Shown: positions 15,718-23,607 of the stretch, one piece after another
Layout: each line of letters opens with the position of its first letter
Numbering within the stretch: position 1 is the first letter of the stretch
Source: SIG565 sp045646145
GTDB taxonomy: Bacteria > Bacillota > Clostridia > Oscillospirales > Acutalibacteraceae
Direction: 5' to 3'
Assembly (NCBI GenBank): GCA_045646145.1
Contig: JAZRKE010000038.1
Location: 1-46,709 of the forward strand
DNA: 46,709 bases
Translations under genes and position numbers: made by a program
The notes under the pieces: generated by a model
What the model was told of the DNA's origin: nothing
What the model saw: only the letters and a program-made list of their open reading frames with translations
The model's database searches: none

Positions 15718-16317
15718 CTAAATCTCATTTCTGCCGTCAAGGGCACGGGATAGTGTTACAATGTCGGTGCACTCAAGGTCGATACCCACGGGCACACCAT
15801 ATGCAAGGCGCGAAATTTTAATGCCCATAGGCTTAATTAATCTTGAAATATAACTGGCAGTAGCCTCGCCCTCTACGGTTGGATTGGTAGCCATTATAAC
15901 CTCCTGCACGGTACCGTCGGCAAGGCGCGATAAAAGTTCCTTAACCTTTAATTTATCGGGACCGATATTATCAAGCGGTGATATAACTCCGCCGAGGACG
16001 TGATAAAGACCACGAAATTCATGCATACGCTCGAAAGCCATAACATCCTTTGCACTCTCAACCACACATATTACCGATTTATCGCGGTTTTCATCCGAAC
16101 ATATACTGCATATTTCGGTATCGGTCAAAGTAAAGCACTGCTTACAGTAATGAATTTTATCCTTTGCTTCCAAAAGTGCCGCCGAAAACTTCTCGGCATA
16201 TTCTTTAGGCTGAGAGATTACAAACATTGCAAGGCGCTTCGCCGTTACCTTACCAATACCGGGAAGCCGTTCAAACTGAGCCGCGAGAGCATCAAATGAT
16301 ACAATATTATAAGCCAT
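15718..16317 (-). CDS. recR: Recombination mediator RecR
   Basis: 199 residues. Helix-hairpin-helix LPGIGKVTAKRLAMF, four-cysteine zinc finger (CKQCFTLTDTEICSIC), then a Toprim domain (ICVVESAKDVMAFER, YHVLGGVISPLDNIGPDKLKV, IMATNPTVEGEATASYI) and the C-terminal RLAYGVPVGIDLECTDIVTLSRAL. RecR works with RecO/RecF to load RecA on gapped DNA. It sits in the conserved dnaX-ybaB-recR order. Confidence 0.97.
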   Translation of the reverse strand: MAYNIVSFDALAAQFERLPGIGKVTAKRLAMFVISQPKEYAEKFSAALLEAKDKIHYCKQCFTLTDTEICSICSDENRDKSVICVVESAKDVMAFERMHEFRGLYHVLGGVISPLDNIGPDKLKVKELLSRLADGTVQEVIMATNPTVEGEATASYISRLIKPMGIKISRLAYGVPVGIDLECTDIVTLSRALDGRNEI

Positions 16318-16327
16318 CTTCTACTAC

Positions 16328-16669
16328 CTAAAATAGCCCCGGCATATTGAGCCCTGCAGTGATAGTGCCCATTTCGGTTTCGGCGGTTTTAATGGCATTA
16401 CCTACTGCCTCATTTATAGCAACGGTTATTAGGTCCTCAAGCATTTCAGGTTCTTCAGGGTCGATAATATCAGGGTTAATTTTAATTTCCTTTACAAGAT
16501 GTTTCCCGTCAACCGTAACGCTAATCATACCGCCGCCTGACTGGGCGGTGTATTCCCTTTCCTCTAAATCTGCCTGGAGGCTAGCCATATCCTCCTGCAT
16601 TTTCTGAGCTTGTCTGAGCATAGCGTTCATATTTCCGCCACCGGAATTATTGGGTATTCTGCATTTCAT
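16328..16669 (-). CDS. ybaB: YbaB/EbfC nucleoid-associated protein
   Basis: 113 residues: NMNAMLRQAQKMQEDMASLQADLEE, then YTAQSGGGMISVTVDGKHLVKEIKINPDII, ending in TAGLNMPGLF, all typical of the family. It is a small DNA-binding dimer, found between dnaX and recR in most bacteria. The ten-residue N-terminal MKCRIPNNSG extension is common in Clostridia homologues, so the start is kept. Confidence 0.95.
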   Translation of the reverse strand: MKCRIPNNSGGGNMNAMLRQAQKMQEDMASLQADLEEREYTAQSGGGMISVTVDGKHLVKEIKINPDIIDPEEPEMLEDLITVAINEAVGNAIKTAETEMGTITAGLNMPGLF

Positions 16670-16694
16670 ATAAAAAACTCCTTTTCGTGTTAGC

Positions 16695-18311
16695 TTATCT
16701 GCTTGAGTTAGGAACTTCCAACTCTTTTAATTTTTGTTTGAGGGCGCTTAGGGGGTCTTGTTCATCTTCAACCGTTTTTTTGCGGTACGGTCCCAATTTA
16801 AAGGAGTGCCCGAGCACCGTTTCTATCGCCTTTCTAAGCTTTTCGCGATACACATTATTCTTACCGTTTATAAGCTCGGCAAACTGCGTGTTTTCGGTAT
16901 CAATAAGCAAGAACTGGTCGTTTATATAAGCGCATGAATCGTTTAATATGCCACTTATAAGCGGTGCTGAGCGCGAAAGCTCAGTTAAAATATTTTTCCA
17001 CACTGCCGTTTCAAGTTTGCCGTTTTTAATAGTAGGTTCTGACTTTGCTATAGGTTCCGGCTCTAAAATTTGTTCCTCAAAAATCTCGGGTTCAGATACC
17101 GAGATTTCGGGTTCTTCCTGTTTTGACAATTCCTTTTTTATCACAGGCATATCCTGCGTTTTTGGGACGGCTACAACGCCCTTCTCAAGTGCCGCAACCC
17201 TTGCCGCTAACGATTCAAAATCGGTACAAATTTCGGGTGAACAAAGCTTTATTAATACAAGCTCCATTTCACTTCTGCGGTTGCCCGACTGCATTCTTGC
17301 GGTAGTATCCTGCAAAAGCCTCATAATGCGCATTATATCGACAATCTCAAACCTAAGCGCCTGTAATTTGAGCCTCTCAAGATGATCGGATGAACAAATA
17401 ATAGGCTTATTCTCACCCTTAACGGTTTTAATAACCAAAAGGTTTCTGAAATGTGTTACTAATTCATTTAAAAGCCTTAGCATATCAACCGAGTTGTTAT
17501 AAAGCTCATCAACCAAGCTAAGCGCCGATGAACAGTCGCCCGAATTGATGCAATTGGCAATTTTAAGCAGATACTCTTCCCCCGAAAGTCCTGCAACTCG
17601 GGTTACGGTGTCTTCTGTTACATTTTTATCCGCCGCCACGCACAAATCGAGTAAAGATAGTGCATCGCGCATACCGCCATCGGCAATAGATGCTATCATA
17701 TAAGCGGCATTATCGGTAACCGTAAAATCCTCATTTTCGGCTACTTTTTTTATGCGCTCACATATTTTTTTGGGTTCAATTCGCTTAAAATCAAAGCGCT
17801 GACAACGCGAAAGTATAGTTGCAGGTAATTTATGCACCTCGGTTGTAGCAAGAACGAAAATTACATGCTTTGGCGGTTCTTCAAGGGTTTTGAGCAGCGC
17901 ATTAAAGGCACTAAGCGTGAGCATATGTACCTCATCTATAATATAAACCCTGTATCTTGCGTTTGCAGGGGTGAACTGCAGTTGTTCGCGAAGTTCCCTT
18001 ATATTATCAACGCTGTTGTTTGATGCCGCATCAATTTCCACAATGTCCATAACCTCGCCACCGGAAATTGCACGGCAGGCTTCGCATTCTCCACAGGGGT
18101 CGCCGTCAAGCAAATTCAGGCAGTTCACCGCCTTGGCTAGTATTTTAGCGCAGGTGGTTTTACCTGTACCGCGAGTTCCGGTAAAAAGATACGCGTGGAA
18201 AATTTTACCCGACGACAACTGACTCGCAAGAGTTCTTGTTATATGCTCCTGACCGACAACATCGGAAAAGCGAAGAGGACGGTATTTGCGGTAAAGCGCT
18301 GTATAAGACAT
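16695..18311 (-). CDS. dnaX: DNA polymerase III subunit gamma/tau
   Basis: 538 residues starting MSYTALYRKYRPLRFSDVVGQEHI. AAA+ clamp-loader domain: Walker A GTRGTGKTTCAK, zinc cysteines in CLNLLDGDPCGECEAC, Walker B YIIDEVHMLT, sensor ATTEVHKLPATILSRCQRF. Domain III follows at ~245-365, then a Glu/Pro/Lys-rich linker and a short tau-specific end. It loads the sliding clamp and holds the polymerases together. The start is preceded by AAGGGGTG. It lies directly after the SRP RNA gene, so it may be read from that promoter. Confidence 0.97.
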   Translation of the reverse strand: MSYTALYRKYRPLRFSDVVGQEHITRTLASQLSSGKIFHAYLFTGTRGTGKTTCAKILAKAVNCLNLLDGDPCGECEACRAISGGEVMDIVEIDAASNNSVDNIRELREQLQFTPANARYRVYIIDEVHMLTLSAFNALLKTLEEPPKHVIFVLATTEVHKLPATILSRCQRFDFKRIEPKKICERIKKVAENEDFTVTDNAAYMIASIADGGMRDALSLLDLCVAADKNVTEDTVTRVAGLSGEEYLLKIANCINSGDCSSALSLVDELYNNSVDMLRLLNELVTHFRNLLVIKTVKGENKPIICSSDHLERLKLQALRFEIVDIMRIMRLLQDTTARMQSGNRRSEMELVLIKLCSPEICTDFESLAARVAALEKGVVAVPKTQDMPVIKKELSKQEEPEISVSEPEIFEEQILEPEPIAKSEPTIKNGKLETAVWKNILTELSRSAPLISGILNDSCAYINDQFLLIDTENTQFAELINGKNNVYREKLRKAIETVLGHSFKLGPYRKKTVEDEQDPLSALKQKLKELEVPNSSR

Positions 18312-18324
18312 ATATTCACCCCTT

Positions 18325-18495
18325 AAAAAATTTGCGTACTTCGGTGCACGAACGGACCGATTTACTGCGGCGCACGGAATAAACTACTTAATGCTGCTCG
18401 GTTCCCCGCCTGACATGGTTCATAGCCTCCCGTCGCACAGGACCCGCCCGTTCGCACACCGGAATACGCAATTTTAAGGCTAACCTACGTCAGCC
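18325..18495 (-). ncRNA. ffs: Signal recognition particle RNA (small bacterial type)
   Basis: Minus strand. The conserved domain IV is clear: ATGTCAGGCGGGGAACCGAG followed by CAGCATTAAG, with a GGAA tetraloop closed by CGG/CCG and the asymmetric GTCAGG ... AGCAGC bulges that bind Ffh. The two ends of the gene pair as a long helix (TTGCGTA.TTC.GGTG.. with ..CACC.GAA.TACGCAA), followed by a run of T at 18330-18325. The mature body is ~140 nt (18332-18472). The promoter places the start near 18495, adding a short 5' hairpin (GGCT-N10-AGCC). It stands just before dnaX, a common place in Firmicutes. Confidence 0.9.
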
Positions 18496-18502
18496 TTAAA
18501 AT

Positions 18503-18531
18503 ATTATATAATATTTCTAAAATTTTATCAA
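18503..18531 (-). promoter_or_regulatory. ffs promoter
   Basis: Minus strand: TTGATA (18531-18526), 17-base spacer, TATAAT (18508-18503); a G start falls at 18495. Confidence 0.8.
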
Positions 18532-18553
18532 TAGTTTATTTACAAAATTTTTA

Positions 18554-18582
18554 TTGTATTAATTGCCCCAATTAGTTATAAT
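18554..18582 (+). promoter_or_regulatory. Promoter of the eight-gene trk unit
   Basis: TTGTAT (18554-18559), 17-base spacer, TATAAT (18577-18582), about 33 bases before the first ATG and divergent from ffs. Confidence 0.75.
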
Positions 18583-18614
18583 ATAAATGTATATACTATT
18601 TTTGAGGTGATTTA

Positions 18615-19283
18615 ATGAATGATTTAACAGTCGGGGCACTGTATAATCTTAATTATACTTTAGCCGCCCCGCTTTTAAAGACAAAGGTTTATCCCTGGCA
18701 GGCTCTCGGGGAAATCGGTTCTTTTATTCTGCAGTTAGGCGCTACCCTCTCTTTAGATGAATTTGAAAAACGCGCAGATAATATCTGGATAGCAAAATCA
18801 GCAACGGTGGCAGCGTCGGCCTCTATCACAGGGCCCTGTATTATCGGTCAAAACACCGAAATACGTCATTGCGCATTTATCAGAGGTAACGCGCTTATAG
18901 GAAACGGCTGTGTTGTGGGTAATTCCACCGAACTTAAAAACGTTATTTTATTTGACTGTGTTCAGGTGCCGCATTATAATTATGTGGGCGATTCAATTTT
19001 AGGCTACAAGGCACACACAGGTGCCGGTGCTATAACCTCTAATGTAAAATCGGATAAAACACTCGTTACCATTAAATACGGCGACAAAAAAATAGAAACA
19101 GGCCTTAAAAAATTTGGCGCAATGCTCGGAGACAATGTTGAAATCGGCTGTGGCAGTGTGCTTAATCCCGGAACGGTTATCGGCAAAAACAGTATTGTTT
19201 ATCCGTTATCGAGCGTTCGCGGATTTGTAAAGGCAGATAGCATTTACAAATCCAAAGGCGAAATTGTAGAACGGAGAAACTAA
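18615..19283 (+). CDS. Left-handed beta-helix sugar-nucleotide/acyltransferase-like protein (GlmU C-terminal type)
   Basis: 222 residues with GAGGTG before the ATG. An ~60-residue N-terminal part is followed by hexapeptide repeats: IWIAKSATVAASASITGPCIIGQNTEIRHCAFIRGNALIGNGCVVGNSTELKNVILFDCVQVPHYNYVGDSILGYKAHTGAGAITSNVK. The HYNYVGDS and GAGAITSN pieces match the acetyltransferase half of GlmU. There is no pyrophosphorylase (LxxGxGTRM) domain, so it is a free-standing LbH protein, and the acyl acceptor is unknown. A Nudix gene follows after one base. Confidence 0.82.
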   Translation: MNDLTVGALYNLNYTLAAPLLKTKVYPWQALGEIGSFILQLGATLSLDEFEKRADNIWIAKSATVAASASITGPCIIGQNTEIRHCAFIRGNALIGNGCVVGNSTELKNVILFDCVQVPHYNYVGDSILGYKAHTGAGAITSNVKSDKTLVTIKYGDKKIETGLKKFGAMLGDNVEIGCGSVLNPGTVIGKNSIVYPLSSVRGFVKADSIYKSKGEIVERRN

Positions 19284-19284
19284 A

Positions 19285-19800
19285 ATGGAAAAATGGGATA
19301 TTTTAGATGCATCCGGGAGACCTACCGGTCATACGGCGCTGAGAGGCAGAACAACGCTCAGCGCCGATGAATACCATTTGGTAGTGCATATATGGATAAT
19401 ATCGGGTGATGGCAAATTCCTTATTCAAAAGCGCTCTAATCTCAAAAGACCGATGCCCGGTGAATGGGCGGCTACAGGCGGCGCGGCGCTCTCAGGGGAA
19501 AGTTCCTTCGAGGCGGCACACAGAGAACTTAAAGAGGAACTTGGAATTGACTCAGACATATCCACACTTAAATTTATAAAAAGAATTAAAAGGCGTAATT
19601 CCTTTGTTGATGTATGGTACATTAACACCGATGTAGCCATCAAAGACCTACAACTTCAGGAAAGCGAAGTTGAAAAAGCTGCTTGGGTTACAAAGGAGCG
19701 TCTGCAACAAATGATTAAAAGCGGCGAATTCCATAACTACGGTAATTTCTACTGGTCGGTGGTTTTCGATTCGCTCGACAACACTTTAATTGGAGTTTAA
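19285..19800 (+). CDS. Nudix hydrolase (Idi/YfcD-like)
   Basis: 171 residues. It opens EKWDILDASGRPTGHTALRG and has an intact Nudix box, G-x5-E-x7-REL-x-EELGI, in GGAALSGESSFEAAH followed by RELKEELGI (~71-93). The N-terminal 'DxxGxxTG' and the QKRSNLKRPMPGEW segment are those of the isopentenyl-diphosphate isomerase-like Nudix group, whose members usually cleave diphosphates rather than isomerise. The active-site Cys/Glu set of true Idi was not seen. Second gene of the unit. Confidence 0.88.
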   Translation: MEKWDILDASGRPTGHTALRGRTTLSADEYHLVVHIWIISGDGKFLIQKRSNLKRPMPGEWAATGGAALSGESSFEAAHRELKEELGIDSDISTLKFIKRIKRRNSFVDVWYINTDVAIKDLQLQESEVEKAAWVTKERLQQMIKSGEFHNYGNFYWSVVFDSLDNTLIGV

Positions 19801-19806
19801 TCTACT

Positions 19807-20712
19807 ATGGCTTTAAATATTGAGGGACAAAAATGTCCCATTTGTAATTCTTACTTATTCGCAGAGGACGATGTTGTTTTCTGCCCTACCTGTGGTGCAC
19901 CCCACCACAGAGATTGCTTTAAAGCAGTTGGACACTGCGGACTTGAACATACACACGGAACTGATGAGCAATATGACCGCTTAAAAAAGACGCAGGACCA
20001 TAACCAGACGCAACAGCCACAAGAGCCGGAACAAACTCAAAATCCTGAAATTTGCCCCAACTGCAAAAACAGGCTGACGGAAGATATGCTGGTTTGCCCC
20101 TACTGCGGAAGACCGAGAAATGTAAAGGTTTTTTCCTTTGACCTTTTAGGCGGAGTCAAACCCGAAACCGACTTAGGTCAGGGTATCACCGCTAATGAGG
20201 CTAAGGATTTCGTACAGGTAAATACACAGCGTTATATTCCTAAATTCGAGGAATTAAAACACCGCAAATTTTCTTGGAACTGGGCGGCTCTACTATTTCC
20301 CCATGCTTGGTTTTTATCGCGAAAAATGTATAAAGTTGGCTCTCTTTTCATAGCCCTTTCGGTAGCAGCAAAGGTATGCTACATCCCACTTATGAAGGCT
20401 ATGAGTACTGCAGTATTTTCTACAACTGCAGAATATATTAATTACGTTTTTCAGAATATTGATACCTTTGGTAAAGCTCCGCTTTTACTGGCTTTGCTCG
20501 GCTCGGTAATTTCATTTTCGGCTTCTATTATAGCAGCTCTCTTGGCAGATAAGTTATATAAGAACCACGCCTTGAATAAAATTGCAGAGCTTAAAAACGC
20601 CGAAGATAAAAATATAAAGCTTCGCAAATTCGGTGGTGTTAATATTATTGCTTTTACCCTCGGTATTATTATAACAACCTATCTTCCCGAAATTATTTCA
20701 ATGTTTATTTAG
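19807..20712 (+). CDS. Prokaryotic RING-like finger + zinc ribbon + DUF2628 membrane protein
   Basis: 301 residues. The N-terminal cross-brace has CPIC (10-13), CPTC (27-30), HHRDC (33-37) and HCGLEHTH, a C2-C2-HC-C/H spacing like prokaryotic RING fingers. A second zinc ribbon CPNCKNRLTEDMLVCPYCG follows at ~82-100. From ~155 on are the DUF2628 motif KFSWNWAALLFPHAWFLSRKMYKVG and three to four membrane segments, ending in an inner-membrane domain. Function is unknown; RING-like fingers in bacteria are thought to bind proteins. It is followed by a shorter paralogue after nine bases. Confidence 0.8.
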   Translation: MALNIEGQKCPICNSYLFAEDDVVFCPTCGAPHHRDCFKAVGHCGLEHTHGTDEQYDRLKKTQDHNQTQQPQEPEQTQNPEICPNCKNRLTEDMLVCPYCGRPRNVKVFSFDLLGGVKPETDLGQGITANEAKDFVQVNTQRYIPKFEELKHRKFSWNWAALLFPHAWFLSRKMYKVGSLFIALSVAAKVCYIPLMKAMSTAVFSTTAEYINYVFQNIDTFGKAPLLLALLGSVISFSASIIAALLADKLYKNHALNKIAELKNAEDKNIKLRKFGGVNIIAFTLGIIITTYLPEIISMFI

Positions 20713-20721
20713 GAGGTAAAT

Positions 20722-21525
20722 ATGAGCAAGATTTGTAAAAACTGTATAGCGGTTAATGACGATAAGTTTTCCTACTGCAAAAACTGCGGTACCCCGTTAG
20801 ATGCAACCGAAAAAGTGAATACAGGCGCAAATAATAACTATAGTTATTATAAATATTCAAATCCCGTACCTCACGAAATTGACGGTGTTCTCACCGAAGA
20901 GATAGGTACTTTTGTAGGACCTAACAGACAAAAAATTATTGATAAATTTTCTAAAATGAGCATCACAAACTCGAAAATTTCTTGGTGTTGGCCTGCCGCT
21001 ATCCTGAGTTTCTTTTTTGGCTTTTTTGGAGCAGCAATCTGGCTTTTTTACCGTAAAATGTACAAATACGGCACCATTGCTCTTGCAATTGCCGCTATAA
21101 TTTTAGGCATCAACACAGCTATTACATATCAACCTACTATAGATTTCACCGAGCAAATTTTTAATGCTTTTTACGAATTAAAGGGCTCTGCTCCCAATTT
21201 CAGCGCTTTTTGGGAATTGCTTACCCAAGCTGCTTCGAGCCTTGCCGCTACACCACATATGGCGCTATCCAACTTTATAAACGAGGCAACAACCTACAGC
21301 GCAACAATTATTTACGGCCTTTTTGGTATGTATTTATACAAAAACCATACCTCCCGTAGAATCACCGAATACCGGGCTATTAATAAAGACAGTGAGTATT
21401 ACTCTTACGGAATCAAGGCAATAGGCGGCACTTCTTCAGGTTTGGCTATCTTAGCCATTATCATAGCCGTTGTGTTGGAAAATATTATCTCCTCTATACC
21501 TGTTTTTGCATTTATTCTGTTTTAA
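20722..21525 (+). CDS. Zinc-ribbon + DUF2628-like membrane protein (paralogue)
   Basis: 267 residues with AGGAGG 7 bases before ATG. One zinc ribbon at the start (ICKNCIAVNDDKFSYCKNCGTPL), a linker rich in Asn/Tyr, then KISWCWPAAILSFFFGFFGAAIWLFYRKMYKYG, matching the membrane part of the gene before it, and further hydrophobic segments. The pair clearly arose by duplication with loss of the RING-like finger. Function is unknown. Confidence 0.78.
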   Translation: MSKICKNCIAVNDDKFSYCKNCGTPLDATEKVNTGANNNYSYYKYSNPVPHEIDGVLTEEIGTFVGPNRQKIIDKFSKMSITNSKISWCWPAAILSFFFGFFGAAIWLFYRKMYKYGTIALAIAAIILGINTAITYQPTIDFTEQIFNAFYELKGSAPNFSAFWELLTQAASSLAATPHMALSNFINEATTYSATIIYGLFGMYLYKNHTSRRITEYRAINKDSEYYSYGIKAIGGTSSGLAILAIIIAVVLENIISSIPVFAFILF

Positions 21526-21540
21526 GCGGGTCCGAAGCTG

Positions 21541-22239
21541 ATGAAATACACTACCCTGCTTTTTGACAGTGATGATACACTGCTCGATTTTAAATCCGCC
21601 GAAAAATCAGCCTTAGAAAAAGCAATGACGGACTGCGGTCTTGCTTTCAGTGATAATCTATGCCATATTTACAGCAAGGCTAACGAGGTTTTTTGGAAAG
21701 CTTTTGAAAAAGGAGAAATTGAAAAAAGCCAGATCTATGTAGGCAGATTTGAGTTATTTTTAAAAAATGCCGATATTTCTTTTGAGGCAAAAAGGCTTTC
21801 GGAAAAATATGAAGAATTTCTTAAAAGGCAGTACAATTTAATAGAAGGTGCTATGGAAACCTGCCTCGCATTACACGAGTTATACGATATGTATATTGTA
21901 AGCAACGGAAACATTAAGGTGCAAATTCCACGTCTTAACGGCTCGGGACTAAGACCGTTTTTTAATGACGTTTTCGTCTCAGAACAGGTTGGCTTTCAGA
22001 AACCGCAAAAAGAATTTTTCGATTATGTCTTCGATAGCATAGGTGTTACCGATAAATCCTCTGTACTTATTATAGGCGACAGTATTTCTTCGGATATTTT
22101 GGGTGGCATAAATGCAGGGATTGACACCTGTCTTTTTTCACAGAATATAAACACAAGCGGTATTACACCCACATATACCGTTAAAGATCACAAAGAATTA
22201 AGACAACTATTACTTACAAATTGGGAGGAATTGACATGA
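21541..22239 (+). CDS. HAD-superfamily hydrolase, YjjG-like nucleotidase
   Basis: 232 residues. HAD motif I YTTLLFDSDDTLLDF, motif II IVSNG, and motif IV SVLIIGDSISSDILGGINAGIDTCLF; the cap domain has ALEKAMTDCGLAFSDNLC and lies between motifs I and II (type C1). The spacing and the F(D/S)xDDTLLDF start fit YjjG, a 5'-nucleotidase that clears non-canonical pyrimidine nucleotides. Its stop overlaps the trkA start (ATGA), so the two are coupled in translation. Confidence 0.85.
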   Translation: MKYTTLLFDSDDTLLDFKSAEKSALEKAMTDCGLAFSDNLCHIYSKANEVFWKAFEKGEIEKSQIYVGRFELFLKNADISFEAKRLSEKYEEFLKRQYNLIEGAMETCLALHELYDMYIVSNGNIKVQIPRLNGSGLRPFFNDVFVSEQVGFQKPQKEFFDYVFDSIGVTDKSSVLIIGDSISSDILGGINAGIDTCLFSQNINTSGITPTYTVKDHKELRQLLLTNWEELT

Positions 22240-23597
22240 ATATTATTGTTGTTGGATGCGGGAAAATAGGCGCAACTATTATTAACAGCCTTATAAGCGA
22301 AGGTCATAATGTTACTGCCGTTGACAGTAATCCTGCGACGCTTAATGACACCTGTACAGTTTATGATGCTATAGGCGTTTGCGGCAACGGCACAGATTGC
22401 AACACTCTGATAGAGGCAAATGCCGATAAAGCGGATTTATTTGTTGCAGCTACGGGCTCGGATGAATTTAATATGCTTAGCTGTTATCTGGCTAAAAAGT
22501 TAGGTGCTAAAAGCACAGTTGCGAGAATCCGTAACCCCGAATATAATGACCAGAGTCTCGGGTTCCTGACACAAAATCTTGACATTTCTTTAGCCATTAA
22601 CCCCGAACGCTTAATGGCACATGAAATTTTTAATATTTTAAAATTCCCATCTGCAATTAAAATTGAAACCTTTTCTCACAGAAGCTATGAAATGGTGGAA
22701 TTTTTACTCAAAGATACTTCTCCCATCTGTAATATGAGCCTAATTGATATGAGAAAAGCCTATGATTCGAAATTTTTAGTATGCGCCGTTAGCAGAGACG
22801 ATACCGTTTATATTCCGAGTGGCGATTTTATACTTAAAGCGGGGGACAGAATCGGTATTATATCCTCTCCCTCAGAACTTCACAAGCTTTTTAAGGTGTT
22901 GGTTCCCTCCCAAAAACAGGTTAAAAATATAATACTCGCAGGCGCTGGACGAACCACCTATTATCTTGCTAAAATGTTAACTGCTGCGGGGAATCGCACA
23001 AAAATCATCGACCGCGACCAATCTCGTTGTGAAGAGCTTTGCGAAAAAGTTCCTAAGGCCATTATAATTTGCGGAGATCCCGCCGACGAAGATGTTCTAC
23101 TTGAAGAAGGTATTGAAAATACCGATGCATTTGTAGCTTTAACGGGAATTGATGAAGAAAACATTCTTCTCACCTTTGCAGCGGCAAATCACAATGTTTC
23201 AAAGGTTATATCTAAGGTTAACCGCGAGGCGTTTGCCTCGGTTGCTGCAAAACTGGGACTCGACTGTGTCTTATCCCCTAAAGAACTTATTGCGGATGTA
23301 ATCGTGAGATATGCAAGAGCACTCGAAAACTCAATTGAAAGCAGTCAGGTTGAAACACTTTATAAGTTGATGGATGGTAAGGCGGAACTTCTTGAATTTA
23401 TTATTAAATCGGATAATGAGGCAACGAGTATTCCACTAAAGAATTTAAATCTTAAATCGAATGTGCTTGTGTGCGGAATTATAAGGAACCGTAAGCCTAT
23501 TGTGCCATCTGGCGACGATATGCTGCTTCCTGGCGACCATGTAATAATTTTAACATCGGGACACCGAATGAACGATGTAACCGACATTCTAAGATAG
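22236..23597 (+). CDS. trkA: Trk potassium uptake regulator TrkA (two RCK domains)
   Basis: 453 residues from ATG 22236 (GGGAGG 9 bases upstream). Two TrkA-N/TrkA-C pairs: Rossmann motifs IIVVGCGKIGATI (2-14) and NIILAGAGRTTYYLAKML (~230), each followed by a TrkA-C half (IPSGDFILKAGDRIGII; VPSGDDMLLPGDHVIIL). This is the cytosolic NAD(H)/nucleotide-binding gating ring of the TrkH channel encoded ten bases downstream. Confidence 0.95.
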   Translation: MNIIVVGCGKIGATIINSLISEGHNVTAVDSNPATLNDTCTVYDAIGVCGNGTDCNTLIEANADKADLFVAATGSDEFNMLSCYLAKKLGAKSTVARIRNPEYNDQSLGFLTQNLDISLAINPERLMAHEIFNILKFPSAIKIETFSHRSYEMVEFLLKDTSPICNMSLIDMRKAYDSKFLVCAVSRDDTVYIPSGDFILKAGDRIGIISSPSELHKLFKVLVPSQKQVKNIILAGAGRTTYYLAKMLTAAGNRTKIIDRDQSRCEELCEKVPKAIIICGDPADEDVLLEEGIENTDAFVALTGIDEENILLTFAAANHNVSKVISKVNREAFASVAAKLGLDCVLSPKELIADVIVRYARALENSIESSQVETLYKLMDGKAELLEFIIKSDNEATSIPLKNLNLKSNVLVCGIIRNRKPIVPSGDDMLLPGDHVIILTSGHRMNDVTDILR

Positions 23598-23607
23598 AGG
23601 TAAAGTT

